This document shows, piece after piece, positions 43,808 to 53,799 of a stretch of DNA of 64,000 nucleotides. The position numbers were made by a program, and so were the translations under genes. Below the pieces are notes generated by a model. It saw nothing but the letters and a program-made list of their open reading frames with translations. It had not been told where the DNA came from and did no database searches. Source of the stretch: Bufo bufo (Eukaryota > Chordata > Amphibia > Anura > Bufonidae); contig NC_053392.1 of the NCBI RefSeq assembly GCF_905171765.1, forward strand, positions 452,176,930-452,240,929. The letters run 5' to 3'. The stretch's first letter is position 1. Every line of letters starts with the position of its first letter.

Positions 43808-46045
43808 TTGACTCCTGCACAGGTAACTGTTTTATCTAAAGGACTATCATTTTGTCCAAATACACAGGTGAATTGGCAGGATGTGGAGTCCGATTTGAGT
43901 AATTTTTTTCGCTCCCTTAAGTTAAAATTATGGTTTCAGGGAACAAGTTGTGAACAAACTATGAGATCTAGTGAGTTTAATTGTAAGATGTTTAATTTGT
44001 CCAACAGAAGCTGCTTCCAACCGGTGGTTAATGATCCAGCCATTGATGCCTACATCTCTGCAGTTAAAACTGAGATTGGGGAGTTGAAGTCTCTTTCACG
44101 GCCGGGTGGCTTCAAGTATCCCAATCTCACTACAGCGGAGGTGTATGCATTGAATGAATTTAAAAGGGATAGCGACTTAACGGTTAAACCCGCCGACAAA
44201 GGCGGTGCTGTTGTGGTGATGGACACTGTCAAATATGTGAAAGAAATTTTAAGACAGTTGAGTGATACTAAAGTGTATAATCCGTTACCACACGATCCAA
44301 AATTCTGTATTATACGGATGATTGATGAATGTGTGTCTGGGGCCCTGAGGGCAGGGATCATAGATGAAGGGCTCAAAGAATACTTGTTGGTATCTCATCC
44401 CATCACGCCGGTAATTTATGTATTACCAAAGGTCCACAAAACAATGGTGGACCCTCCAGGGCGCCCCATTGTTTCGGGCACTGACTCAGTATTTGGCCAC
44501 GTGGCGATCTTTCTTGATAAGGTGCTACGTGGCTTCTCTACTGGGGGTCAGTCCTACATCAGAGACACATCTGATTTCTTGATAAAACTGAATCAAGTGA
44601 ATTTGGATAAGACTAGAGTAAATATTCTGGCCTCTTTTGACGTCATATCCCTCTACACCTCTATTGACCACACGAAAGGTATCTCTGCAGTTAAGAAAAT
44701 GCTGGATATGTCGTCATTGACATCTGAGGCCTGTTCCTTTATTATTGATTTACTCACTATTGTACTTGAACACAACTACTTCCTGTTTCAGGACACATAC
44801 TATGTCCAGAAGCGAGGCGTAGCGATGGGGTCCAATGTGGCCCCAACCTATGCGAACCTGTACATGCGCCAGTTTGAGGAGGATGTCATCTATGGCTCCC
44901 ACCATGCCCAGTATATACTGGGATGGTGGAGGTACATAGACGACGTCTTCCTCATCTGGACTGGGACCGAACAACAACTGAAGGACTTCCACGGATATTT
45001 GAATGGGGTGGATGATGAACTACAGTTTACCGTCACTTATTCGGATACTTCTGTTCAGTTTCTGGACACTAATGTTATTGTGTCCAATGGGGTCATTTCT
45101 ACTGAATTATATACAAAGCCCACCGATAAAAACATGATGTTAAGATATGAAAGCTGTCACCCCAGGAGTATGGTAAAGCATTTGCCTTACTCACAATTTT
45201 TAAGGGCTAGGAGGATTGTGGCAGATAATGATACCTATGGACAAACAGTAGATGGGATGATAACTAAATTTAAGCAACGGGGGTACCCCAGTACACTGCT
45301 TGAGGCACAGAAATTAAAAGCGTCAGCGGTGGACAGAGATACCCTGTTGTCAGGTAATCAAAAAAGCAAGAGCCACAGTAGAATTACGTTTGTGTCCACA
45401 TATTCTGAGCATAGCATTGCCATAAACAAAATCCTAAAGAAAAATTGGGCAATATTAAGATGTTGCCGAGGGTCAGTACCAGAATTTGAGGCATTACCAC
45501 TATGTGCCTATCGTAGGTGTCAGAACATCCGGGATCAGCTGGTGAGAGCTGACGTTGGACCCAAAGTAGTTTCCAGACAGACAACGTTGGCACCATGTGG
45601 CATTGGGTGTTATCCATGCCTACATTGTGTTAACTGCCGTGTGATATGTAGATCCAGGGTATTCACACACCCTGAGACAGGACAGACATATCCTATTAAG
45701 TTTCACCTAACATGTGATTCTTTGTACGTCATATATGTTTTATCATGCCCATGTCAACTCCTTTACGTGGGAGAGACTTCCACTGACTTAAAGACCAGAC
45801 TGAATAACCACCGCTACACTATTAGAAAGGGACGCACAGACCTTCCAGTTCCCAGACACTTTAGCTCAAAAAAGCATAGTGAAAAAGAACTTAGGTGCTG
45901 GATAATTGATCAGGTGCAAATGCCACGGAGAGGTGGGGACCGGATTTCTCTACTCAAAAAAAGAGAAATGTATTGGATTCAGACCTTAAATAGTTTACAC
46001 CCTAATGGATTAAACATTGACTATAGATATGTAGGTGGGTTATGA
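43808..46045 (+). CDS. PLE-B2 ORF2: Penelope-type reverse transcriptase with GIY-YIG endonuclease
   Basis: 745 codons from a TTG at 43808, but this frame is already open from 43649 in the -1 phase of ORF1, so it is probably made as an ORF1-ORF2 fusion. Order: N-terminal LSKGLSFCP motif; RT entry block VKPADKGGAVVV (about residue 128); YVLPKVHK and PPGRPIVSG; GVAMGSNVAPTYANL; catalytic WWRYIDDVF (residue ~376); a Cys-rich linker (CYPCLHCVNC); GIY-YIG nuclease (YVIYVLSCPCQLLYVGET, about 639-657, ending near the C-terminus). The nuclease nicks the target and the RT copies the RNA from it. No stop or frameshift. Confidence 0.93.
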   Translation: MTPAQVTVLSKGLSFCPNTQVNWQDVESDLSNFFRSLKLKLWFQGTSCEQTMRSSEFNCKMFNLSNRSCFQPVVNDPAIDAYISAVKTEIGELKSLSRPGGFKYPNLTTAEVYALNEFKRDSDLTVKPADKGGAVVVMDTVKYVKEILRQLSDTKVYNPLPHDPKFCIIRMIDECVSGALRAGIIDEGLKEYLLVSHPITPVIYVLPKVHKTMVDPPGRPIVSGTDSVFGHVAIFLDKVLRGFSTGGQSYIRDTSDFLIKLNQVNLDKTRVNILASFDVISLYTSIDHTKGISAVKKMLDMSSLTSEACSFIIDLLTIVLEHNYFLFQDTYYVQKRGVAMGSNVAPTYANLYMRQFEEDVIYGSHHAQYILGWWRYIDDVFLIWTGTEQQLKDFHGYLNGVDDELQFTVTYSDTSVQFLDTNVIVSNGVISTELYTKPTDKNMMLRYESCHPRSMVKHLPYSQFLRARRIVADNDTYGQTVDGMITKFKQRGYPSTLLEAQKLKASAVDRDTLLSGNQKSKSHSRITFVSTYSEHSIAINKILKKNWAILRCCRGSVPEFEALPLCAYRRCQNIRDQLVRADVGPKVVSRQTTLAPCGIGCYPCLHCVNCRVICRSRVFTHPETGQTYPIKFHLTCDSLYVIYVLSCPCQLLYVGETSTDLKTRLNNHRYTIRKGRTDLPVPRHFSSKKHSEKELRCWIIDQVQMPRRGGDRISLLKKREMYWIQTLNSLHPNGLNIDYRYVGGL

Positions 46046-46257
46046 ATGGGGTGGTTTGCCTTTTTATGCTTTTGTATTACGTCAGGCGATTCTTTTGCAG
46101 TAGACGGATTTATTGGCTATAATACATTTCTTTTAAAATTAGTAACTCAAAAATTAGTAACTAAAAAGAAAATTGTGAAATGAATTATATATAAATCACT
46201 GCTAATATATTTTTATTTCATTATTTTAGGTACAATTATACTTTTGGAGAAGGTATC

Positions 46258-46900
46258 TGTCACGGGTGTATGTGAGCAACGATAGTAATTCACAGTACAG
46301 AGCAACTGACTGGACCCAGAACTAGGGAGGATAAAGGGTGACCCCTGTCCGACCCTCAACGCTTTCCCTATTCTGCTAAAGCACATGCCCGGATCCAAAA
46401 GGCGGAACGAGGCATGCCCACGTGCCTAAGACTAATGACCACTGTAACCCCTACAATAGTGGAAGGGGCACGGCCACCAGTGCCCTACTCAGTATATGGA
46501 GGGAACCGTGGCCACCTCAGATCCAGTCAGAAAACAAACAGGAATACAACAATGTCTGCAGACTTAGCTGAAGGTGTTGTAGCCGCAGAGAAGACGGATC
46601 CAAGGACAGGCTGGCAAAATCCGGAGTGCTAGCTGCAGCAGAACACTGGTCCAGTGGACTGATAGCTACAAGTGAAGAAACCAAAGCAAGAGTCACAACT
46701 GAAGTGAGAACTATAATCCACATCCTATCATAGGAGGAGGGGTGATATAAAGAGAAGAAAATCAAACACATGAAGGACAGCTGTGGTGAAAGAAACCAGA
46801 AGTAAACAGAGTAGTGAACGCCTCCCAGCTCTAGTAGTGACATCATCACAGGGGTGGAGAAACAGAGCTGTGAGAACTTCCCAAAGCTCTGGTAGTGACA
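46258..46900 (-). repeat. Gypsy-2 3' LTR (643 bp)
   Basis: TGTCACGGGTG to GGTAGTGACA on the plus strand. Next to it 46901-46917 reads GTACCCCCCCCTCTA, the purine tract on the element's strand. Compared by eye with the 5' LTR the only difference I found is T at about 46692 for C at about 51589. Confidence 0.95.
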
Positions 46901-49900
46901 GTACCCCCCCCTCTACGGGTGGACTCCGGACACCCAGGACCCACCTTCTCAGGATGAGCCCTATGAAATGCCCTGATGAGGCGAGTGGCTTTAATGTCCG
47001 ACACCGGAACCCACATCCTCTCCTCAGGACCATAACCCTTCCAATGAACGAGGTACTGAAGAGAACCGCGGACCATGCGAGAGTCCACAATTCTGGAAAC
47101 CTCAAACTCCAGATTGCCATCAACCAAAATCGGAGGAGGAGGCAAAGAGGAGGGTACCGTGGGCTGGACATATGGTTTTAAGAGAGATCTGTGAAATACA
47201 TTATGTATCTTCCAAACCCGTGGAAGATCAAGACGGAAGGCAACAGGATTGATGACTGACAAGATTTTATAAGGCCCAATAAACTTGGGACCCAATTTCC
47301 AGGAGGGAACCTTCAACTTAATGTTTCTAGTAGACAACCACACCAGATCACCCACATTCAGGTCCGGACCAGGCACACGTCTCTTATCAGCCACACGCTT
47401 ATACCTCTCACTCATCTTTTTAAGATTACTCTGAATCTTTTGCCAAATGGTAGACAAAGACGAGGAAAATCTCTCCTCCTCAGGTAAACCAGAAAGAGCC
47501 CCTCCCGAGAATGTACCAAACTGCGGATGAAACCCATATGCACCAAAGAATGGTGACTCACCGGAAGATTCCTGACGACGGTTGTTCAGAGCAAACTCAG
47601 CAAGAGGGAGAAATGAACACCAATCCTCCTGGTTCTCTGAAACAAAACAGCGCAAATATGTCTCCAGATTCTGATTAAGGCGCTCAGTCTGACCATTCGA
47701 CTGCGGATGAAAAGCAGAAGAGAAGGACAGCCGAACCCCCAGGCGAGAACAGAAAGCCTTCCAGAACCTGGACACAAACTGCGTGCCTCTATCGGAAACA
47801 ATATCAGAGGGAATGCCGTGCAATTTAACAATATGGTCGACAAAAGCTTGCGCCAACGTTTTAGCATTGGGTAAACCAGGGAAAGGTACGAAATGAGCCA
47901 TCTTGCTAAAACGGTCCACCACCACCAGGATCACCGACTTCCCCGAGGAACGAGGAAGATCCGTGATAAAGTCCATGGACAGGTGCGTCCAAGGACGGGA
48001 AGGAATGGGTAACGGGAGAAGGGAACCTGAAGGCCGTGAACGAGGGACCTTAGCGCGAGAGCACGTCTCACAAGCAGCCACAAAACCCTCCACCGACTTA
48101 CGAAGAGCCGGCCACCAAAATCTCCGAGCAATGAGATCCACCGTGGCTCTACTCCCGGGGTGACCAGCAAGAACCGTATCATGATGCTCCTTAAAGAGTT
48201 TGTGACGTAGCTCAGGAGGCACGAACAACTTCCCAGAAGGACAACGGGCAGGTGTCTCAGTCTGGGCAGCCTGGACCTCGGCCTCCAAATCGGAATATAG
48301 AGCAGAAACAACTACCCCCTCCGCCAAAATGGGACCCGGGTCCTCGGAGTTTCCTCCTCCCGGAAAACAGCGAGAGAGAGCATCAGCCTTCACATTTTTT
48401 ATCCCAGGTCGGAATGTAACAACAAAATTGAATCTGGAGAAGAACAGAGACCATCTGGCCTGTCTCGGATTCATACGCCTGGCCGACTCCAAGTATGCCA
48501 GATTCTTATGGTCGGTAAAAACGGTGATAGGGTGCCTGGCCCCCTCCAACCAATGGCGCCATTCCTCGAAAGCCAACTTGATGGCCAACAACTCCCTATC
48601 TCCCACATCATAGTTTCTCTCTGCCGGGGAGAGTTTTTTAGAGAAAAAGGCACAGGGTCGCCACTTGGCAGGGGAAGGGCCCTGGGACAAAACCGCACCC
48701 ACACCCACCTCGGAAACATCCACCTCAACAATAAAAGGTAAGGAAACATCGGGATGCACCAAGACGGGAGCAGACGCAAAATTCTCTTTAATCTTAGAAA
48801 AGGCTGCAAGCGCCTCCTCCGACCAAGAGGAAAAATCCGCCCCCTTTTTTGTCATGTCAGTGAGGGGTTTGACAACAGAGGAATAATTCAAAATGAACTT
48901 TCTGTAATAGTTCGCAAAACCCAGAAAGCGCATCAATGCCTTCTGATTCTCAGGAAGCTCCCACTCAAGTACAGCACGGACCTTCTCGGGATCCATGCGA
49001 AAACCAGAAGCAGAGAGGAGAAAACCCAGAAATTGAATCTCCGATACCATAAAAAGACATTTCTCCAGCTTGGCGTACAATTTATTTTCCCGCAGAATCT
49101 GCAGAACCTGAAAAAGATGATCCTGATGGGTCTGAACATCAGGGGAAAAAATCAAAATATCATCAAGATATACCAATACGAATTTCCCCATTAAATGATA
49201 GAAAATACTATTAACAAAATGCTGAAAGACGGCCGGAGCATTCATCAGGCCGAAAGGCATAACGAGATTCTCGAAATGCCCGTCAGGGGTATTAAAGGCC
49301 GTTTTCCATTCATCCCCCTCTCTGACCCTGACCAGGTTGTACGCGCCTCTCAAATCCAATTTGGAAAACACCTTGGCCCCAACAATTTGATTGAAGAGGT
49401 CCGGGATCAGAGGAAGGGGATAGGGATCGCGAATCGTGATACGGTTCAGCTCCCTAAAATCTAGGCAAGGTCTCAGAGAGCCATCTTTCTTTTTAACAAA
49501 AAAAAAACCCGCGGCCACAGGTGACTTTGAGGGACGAATATGCCCCTTTTCGAGACTCTCGGAGATGTAAGTTCGCATTGCGATTCTTTCCGGTTGTGAG
49601 AGATTGTAGAGGCGTGCTTTTGGCAGCTTGGCGCCGGGAATGAGGTTAATGGGACAGTCAAACTCCCGGTGAGGAGGTAGCTCCTGAACACCGCTCTCGG
49701 AAAACACGTCCGAGAAATCAGAGAGAAATGATGGCACCGTTTTAGTAGACACCTCTGCAAAAGTCGCTGTGAGACAATTCTCTCTACAAAAATCACTCCA
49801 CTCATTTATTTGCCTTCCTTGCCAATCAATAGTGGGGTTATGTCTAGTGAGCCAGGGTAACCCCAAAACTAGAGGAGACGGCAATCCGTTAAGGACAAAA

Positions 49901-51123
49901 CAAGATATATCCTCCACATGAGTGTCACCTACAGCTAGCCGGATATTGTGAACAATGCCCTTCAGAGATCTCTGTGAGAGTGGAGCAGAGTCAATAGCAA
50001 AAACAGGTATATCTTTATCTAATGTGCAAACCTGAAAACCATGCATGGCTACAAATTGAGTGTCAATAAGATTGACGGCCGCTCCACTATCGACAAAAAT
50101 CTCGCAAGAAATTACTTTGCTCTCTAGCGCCACCCTGGCAGACAGGAGAAAACGGGAACTGCAGGTCAGAGGAAAAGCATCAAATCCTACATCAACTTTG
50201 CCCAAAGTAGCAGATGAAGCAGAACTTGATGATTTACCTTTTGAGATTTTTCTCTTATTATCGCTCTTAGTACGGTTCAAGAATCTCCTAGACGGACAAA
50301 CATTTGCCAAATGACCTATGCCCCCACAACAAAAACACAGCATACTCTGAGGACTAAATCCTCTTTTATCAGGGGCAAGTCGAGCTAGCTGCATGGGCTC
50401 CTCCTCAGAGGGGAGCGAGACAGGATGAGGCCCCTGCACACTGAATGAGTCCGCACCACTGCCCCTAGACTGACAATGGCTGGACAGAGAGGTCTCGTTT
50501 CTTTCTCTTAGACGCCTGTCAAGGCGTACCGCCAATGACATGGCAGACTCTAAGGACGTTGGTCTCTCATGGAAAGCAAACGCATCTTTTAATCTCTCCG
50601 AGAGACCATGACAGAACTGACTCCGGAGTGCAGCATCATTCCAACCCGAATCAGCTGCCCATCTCCGAAATTCAGAACAATAAAGCTCCGCAGACCGTTT
50701 GTTCTGGCATAAAACACGTAGGTTAGATTCGGCCAGAGCAACACGATCCGGGTCATCATAAATCTGCCCCAGGGCCACAAAAAATCCCTCCACGGATCGA
50801 AGGGAGGGATCCCCTGATGGCAGCGAAAAAGCCCAAGTCTGAGCATTACCCCTGAGCAGGGAGATGACAATCCTCACCCTCTGCTCTTGATTACCAGAAG
50901 AGTGAGGACACAAGCAAAAATGGAGTTTGCATGCCTCTCTGAAACGAACAAAATTCTCACTGCCCCCGGAGAACGTCTCCGGAAGTGAGACTTTTGGCTC
51001 GCAACAGACTCCATGAGCCGGAGCAGGGCCCAATGCTTGAAGCTGGGTCATAGATTGACGGAGATCCGCTACTTCCAAAGAAAGACCCTGCATGCGGTCA
51101 ACCAGGTCAGAAAGCGGATCCAT
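46846..51123 (-). CDS. Gypsy-2 gag-pol polyprotein (1425 codons, intact)
   Basis: Single frame, start ATG at 51123 (MDPLSDLVDRM). Capsid-type gag first (LPETFSGG, RIVISLLRGNAQTWA, WNDAALRSQFCHGL); CCHC knuckle CFCCGGIGHLANVC near residues 261-274; protease DSGA near 344; reverse transcriptase with LVYLDDILIF near 650; RNase H (TDHKNLAYLESARR); integrase with HHCC finger (HHDTVLAGHPGS, then CETC) and the DDE core (MDFITDLP, SDRGTQF, HPQSNGQTERLN); chromodomain near the end (YLVHWKGYGPEERMWVP). No gag-pol frameshift, as usual in sushi elements. The last 55 bases lie inside the LTR. The chromodomain would direct integration to particular chromatin. Confidence 0.97.
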   Translation of the reverse strand: MDPLSDLVDRMQGLSLEVADLRQSMTQLQALGPAPAHGVCCEPKVSLPETFSGGSENFVRFREACKLHFCLCPHSSGNQEQRVRIVISLLRGNAQTWAFSLPSGDPSLRSVEGFFVALGQIYDDPDRVALAESNLRVLCQNKRSAELYCSEFRRWAADSGWNDAALRSQFCHGLSERLKDAFAFHERPTSLESAMSLAVRLDRRLRERNETSLSSHCQSRGSGADSFSVQGPHPVSLPSEEEPMQLARLAPDKRGFSPQSMLCFCCGGIGHLANVCPSRRFLNRTKSDNKRKISKGKSSSSASSATLGKVDVGFDAFPLTCSSRFLLSARVALESKVISCEIFVDSGAAVNLIDTQFVAMHGFQVCTLDKDIPVFAIDSAPLSQRSLKGIVHNIRLAVGDTHVEDISCFVLNGLPSPLVLGLPWLTRHNPTIDWQGRQINEWSDFCRENCLTATFAEVSTKTVPSFLSDFSDVFSESGVQELPPHREFDCPINLIPGAKLPKARLYNLSQPERIAMRTYISESLEKGHIRPSKSPVAAGFFFVKKKDGSLRPCLDFRELNRITIRDPYPLPLIPDLFNQIVGAKVFSKLDLRGAYNLVRVREGDEWKTAFNTPDGHFENLVMPFGLMNAPAVFQHFVNSIFYHLMGKFVLVYLDDILIFSPDVQTHQDHLFQVLQILRENKLYAKLEKCLFMVSEIQFLGFLLSASGFRMDPEKVRAVLEWELPENQKALMRFLGFANYYRKFILNYSSVVKPLTDMTKKGADFSSWSEEALAAFSKIKENFASAPVLVHPDVSLPFIVEVDVSEVGVGAVLSQGPSPAKWRPCAFFSKKLSPAERNYDVGDRELLAIKLAFEEWRHWLEGARHPITVFTDHKNLAYLESARRMNPRQARWSLFFSRFNFVVTFRPGIKNVKADALSRCFPGGGNSEDPGPILAEGVVVSALYSDLEAEVQAAQTETPARCPSGKLFVPPELRHKLFKEHHDTVLAGHPGSRATVDLIARRFWWPALRKSVEGFVAACETCSRAKVPRSRPSGSLLPLPIPSRPWTHLSMDFITDLPRSSGKSVILVVVDRFSKMAHFVPFPGLPNAKTLAQAFVDHIVKLHGIPSDIVSDRGTQFVSRFWKAFCSRLGVRLSFSSAFHPQSNGQTERLNQNLETYLRCFVSENQEDWCSFLPLAEFALNNRRQESSGESPFFGAYGFHPQFGTFSGGALSGLPEEERFSSSLSTIWQKIQSNLKKMSERYKRVADKRRVPGPDLNVGDLVWLSTRNIKLKVPSWKLGPKFIGPYKILSVINPVAFRLDLPRVWKIHNVFHRSLLKPYVQPTVPSSLPPPPILVDGNLEFEVSRIVDSRMVRGSLQYLVHWKGYGPEERMWVPVSDIKATRLIRAFHRAHPEKVGPGCPESTRRGGGTVTTRALGSSHSSVSPPL

Positions 51124-51142
51124 GTCAAAAAAGGACGGTTTT

Positions 51143-51154
51143 GGTGGATTATAA
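51143..51154 (-). promoter_or_regulatory. Gypsy-2 self-priming site beside the 5' LTR
   Basis: On the element's strand the LTR is followed by TTATAATCCACC, with no tRNA-like TGG. TATAATCCAC is the exact complement of GTGGATTATA at 51618-51609, the predicted start of the transcript. This is the plan of Tf1/sushi elements, where the 5' end of the RNA folds back to prime cDNA. The same pair is present in Gypsy-1. Confidence 0.75.
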
Positions 51155-51797
51155 TGTCACGGGTGTATGTGAGCAACGATAGTAATTCACAGTACAGAGC
51201 AACTGACTGGACCCAGAACTAGGGAGGATAAAGGGTGACCCCTGTCCGACCCTCAACGCTTTCCCTATTCTGCTAAAGCACATGCCCGGATCCAAAAGGC
51301 GGAACGAGGCATGCCCACGTGCCTAAGACTAATGACCACTGTAACCCCTACAATAGTGGAAGGGGCACGGCCACCAGTGCCCTACTCAGTATATGGAGGG
51401 AACCGTGGCCACCTCAGATCCAGTCAGAAAACAAACAGGAATACAACAATGTCTGCAGACTTAGCTGAAGGTGTTGTAGCCGCAGAGAAGACGGATCCAA
51501 GGACAGGCTGGCAAAATCCGGAGTGCTAGCTGCAGCAGAACACTGGTCCAGTGGACTGATAGCTACAAGTGAAGAAACCAAAGCAAGAGCCACAACTGAA
51601 GTGAGAACTATAATCCACATCCTATCATAGGAGGAGGGGTGATATAAAGAGAAGAAAATCAAACACATGAAGGACAGCTGTGGTGAAAGAAACCAGAAGT
51701 AAACAGAGTAGTGAACGCCTCCCAGCTCTAGTAGTGACATCATCACAGGGGTGGAGAAACAGAGCTGTGAGAACTTCCCAAAGCTCTGGTAGTGACA
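51155..51797 (-). repeat. Gypsy-2 5' LTR (643 bp) with promoter
   Basis: Carries TTTATATC on the minus strand (plus-strand GATATAAA, 51641-51648) about 30 bases before GTGGATTATAG (51618-51608). This fits a TATA box and transcript start, and makes the start coincide with the self-primer. Near identical to the 3' LTR. Confidence 0.93.
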
Positions 51798-52892
51798 GTA
51801 TCTTGCAAAGTTGATGGACCTGGACAGTGGATGAGAGACCTACGTTGAAAAAAATGGTTTCTTTATTATTTATATATTGTTCTCTTGTGGTGTCTTGCAC
51901 ATGTCCCGAAGGTGCAATATAGGGAATTTTTGTGTCAGTTGTTTCATTTTTTCCAATTTTTATTAGAATGGAATTTAGGTTCATATCATTTTATGTTGCC
52001 GACTTAACAATAAGTAACGTTCTGATACATGATAATGAGGAGACTCCCTCTTGGTCACGTATTATAGCAGGTTTGGAACCCACAGTACTGATGGTACCGA
52101 CGTACTTCCAGGACTGGGGTAACGATTGGAATTGAGCCTCCTTCTTGGAAAAGGAGGGGACTCTTCCAACCTGCCCATATTTTGAGTGACTTAATGTGGA
52201 ACGGAAAACGGCAATTTACATAGTATACATCATATATATTTACAATAGGGCAGCATTCCCTTATCCAATATGGTGGTTAGTATACCGGGGACTAGTTACA
52301 CGCATGCGCTTCCTTTTTAGGTAGTTCACGTCATCCCGTGTATCTACTGCAGCATACGTCGCCCACGTCACTGATATGTGACTCGAACATGTGCTTGCGT
52401 CCCATAGAGGGCGCCGGAGTATGACGCAGCATACGTCGCCTACGTCACTGATATGTGACTCGAACATGTGCTTGCGTCCCATAGAGGGCGCCGTAGTATG
52501 ACGCAGTAGCCGGTCGGGACATGCGCATAGACACTGCAAGGACGCGCTGTACAGCGCGATGGACAGCGTGGTCGCTAGCACTATTCCAGGTACCAATTAA
52601 CTTGTTTTCTCCTCTCACACATGTGTATCGTTATGATTTCTGTAATCGTCATGTCCTGAGTAGAATACAGCTGTGACCAATTAGGGCTTTGGATGAATTC
52701 AGATGTGATTTTGATACATTATGCACTTTATGCACTCACTGTTTTTTTTTCACTTTATTCAATTATATTGAATTGGCAATATGTTGTTCTATTTGTAATA
52801 TTTTTCTGCAGATATGATTGTAATTATCAATTAAGTTTAAGCACTAATTGTTATGATTGACACCCCTTTATATGTAACTTGTTCACATCCTA

Positions 52893-52938
52893 TCAATGCT
52901 TGAGAAAGGCTCATTGCGAGCCGACACGTCGCTTGTGC
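52893..52938 (+). other. PLE-B2 hammerhead-like motif, core changed
   Basis: CTTGAGAAAGGCTC, loop ATTGC, GAGCC, then GACACGTCGC. The PLE-B1 partner has GAAAC here; the second A of the invariant GAAA is C, so this copy would be dead even if the family motif were active. Confidence 0.5.
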
Positions 52939-53002
52939 CACTTATGGGTGAATAAACCTTTTTTCATTGAAGACACAACTGGAGTGCAGTCCGATTTCTT
53001 TG

Positions 53003-53005
<3 letters not shown>

Positions 53006-53032
<27 letters not shown>
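53006..53032. repeat. (TA)n microsatellite at the PLE-B2/PLE-C junction
   Basis: Alternating TA of about 27 bp where PLE-B2 ends (GTCCGATTTCTTTGTTC) and PLE-C begins (AATAATCCCAGGAAATACAC). Confidence 0.9.
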
Positions 53033-53038
<6 letters not shown>

Positions 53039-53089
53039 TCCCAGGAAATACACGGCACTTCCTTAAGTAAAAGCGTGTAGCTTACTCAC

Positions 53090-53140
53090 CAATAACAACG
53101 TTTTGGTACGCACAGTGGAACCTTTTTCAAGCAGTGATAC
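53090..53140 (-). other. PLE-C hammerhead-like motif (left copy)
   Basis: Minus strand: ACTGCTTGAAAAAGGTTCC, then GTGCGTACC, then AAAACGTTG. Degenerate against the right copy at 63961-64000 (helix GGTTC/GAACC then GAAATGTTG). Confidence 0.4.
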
Positions 53141-53799
53141 AGAAAGGGAGTGCACATAGCATATATATAGCATGTTCCATATCAATTAATCAATAACATA
53201 ATTAAGTACAAAAAGTGATAAAATTCATAAAAGTGTATCTCAAAATCCAATTATACATGATTCAAAAACAAGTGAAGCCTATAAGTGGCCTAAATGTATG
53301 TAGTCTCAATAGTGCATATACCTAAGAGACTATAAGTCATATTTCATGATGATTAAGCCATTCATTAACACCCAGGTGATCTAATGAATAACATAATTAA
53401 AAACAATAGTTGAACGTTTGTAACCTGATTCGGATCCAAGCGACACATGGAGATCTGGCGTGGTGTAGAAACAACTGCGCCTGCGCGACGTTGCTTCCGC
53501 AATCCTCCTGGTGTATGCAGTCTTCTATGAGCGGATGTGTCCCCTGATCGACAGGTCAGCTGACCGGAGGATCAGGTGACCGGAATGCTGAGATCACATT
53601 AGGCCTATTTGTAAACGTTGCTACAGCAACCATCACATGACTAAGGTCCTGCATTTTCTTAACAAACCTTTCGCAGGATCTATGTCTCCATTTGTTTTAT
53701 AGGAAGATAAAGATGACCTCCATCACCCTAATATAGTAACCTATATCCACACCCGCAGTTCCCGGATAGCAGAAATGCATCTCAATTAAGTAATCATTG

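Larger units (their letters stand above)
46258..51797 (-). mobile_element. Gypsy-2: intact Ty3/Gypsy chromovirus-type (Sushi-like) retrotransposon
   Basis: 5540 bp with two 643-bp LTRs, purine tract, self-priming site and one uninterrupted gag-pol. Perfect 5-bp duplication GTATC (46253-46257 and 51798-51802). The target is the 3' region of PLE-B2; the empty site is visible in PLE-B1 (CAAGATACCTTC near 40460). Fused gag-pol plus C-terminal chromodomain places it with vertebrate Tf1/sushi elements. It looks very young and possibly active. Confidence 0.96.
42952..53005 (+). mobile_element. PLE-B2: full-length Penelope-like element
   Basis: 5' region, ORF1 (43017-43781), ORF2 (to 46045), 3' region to 46257, then after Gypsy-2 the rest of the 3' region and terminal repeat (51798-53005) ending in a TA run. 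Its start is joined directly to the end of PLE-B1, so the two are head to head. Both genes are open. Gypsy-2 is inserted with duplication GTATC. Confidence 0.88.

Noticed and set aside
51601..51650. tRNA primer binding site for the Gypsy elements
   Set aside because: No TGG-starting tRNA complement follows the 5' LTR; the self-complementary pair explains priming better.
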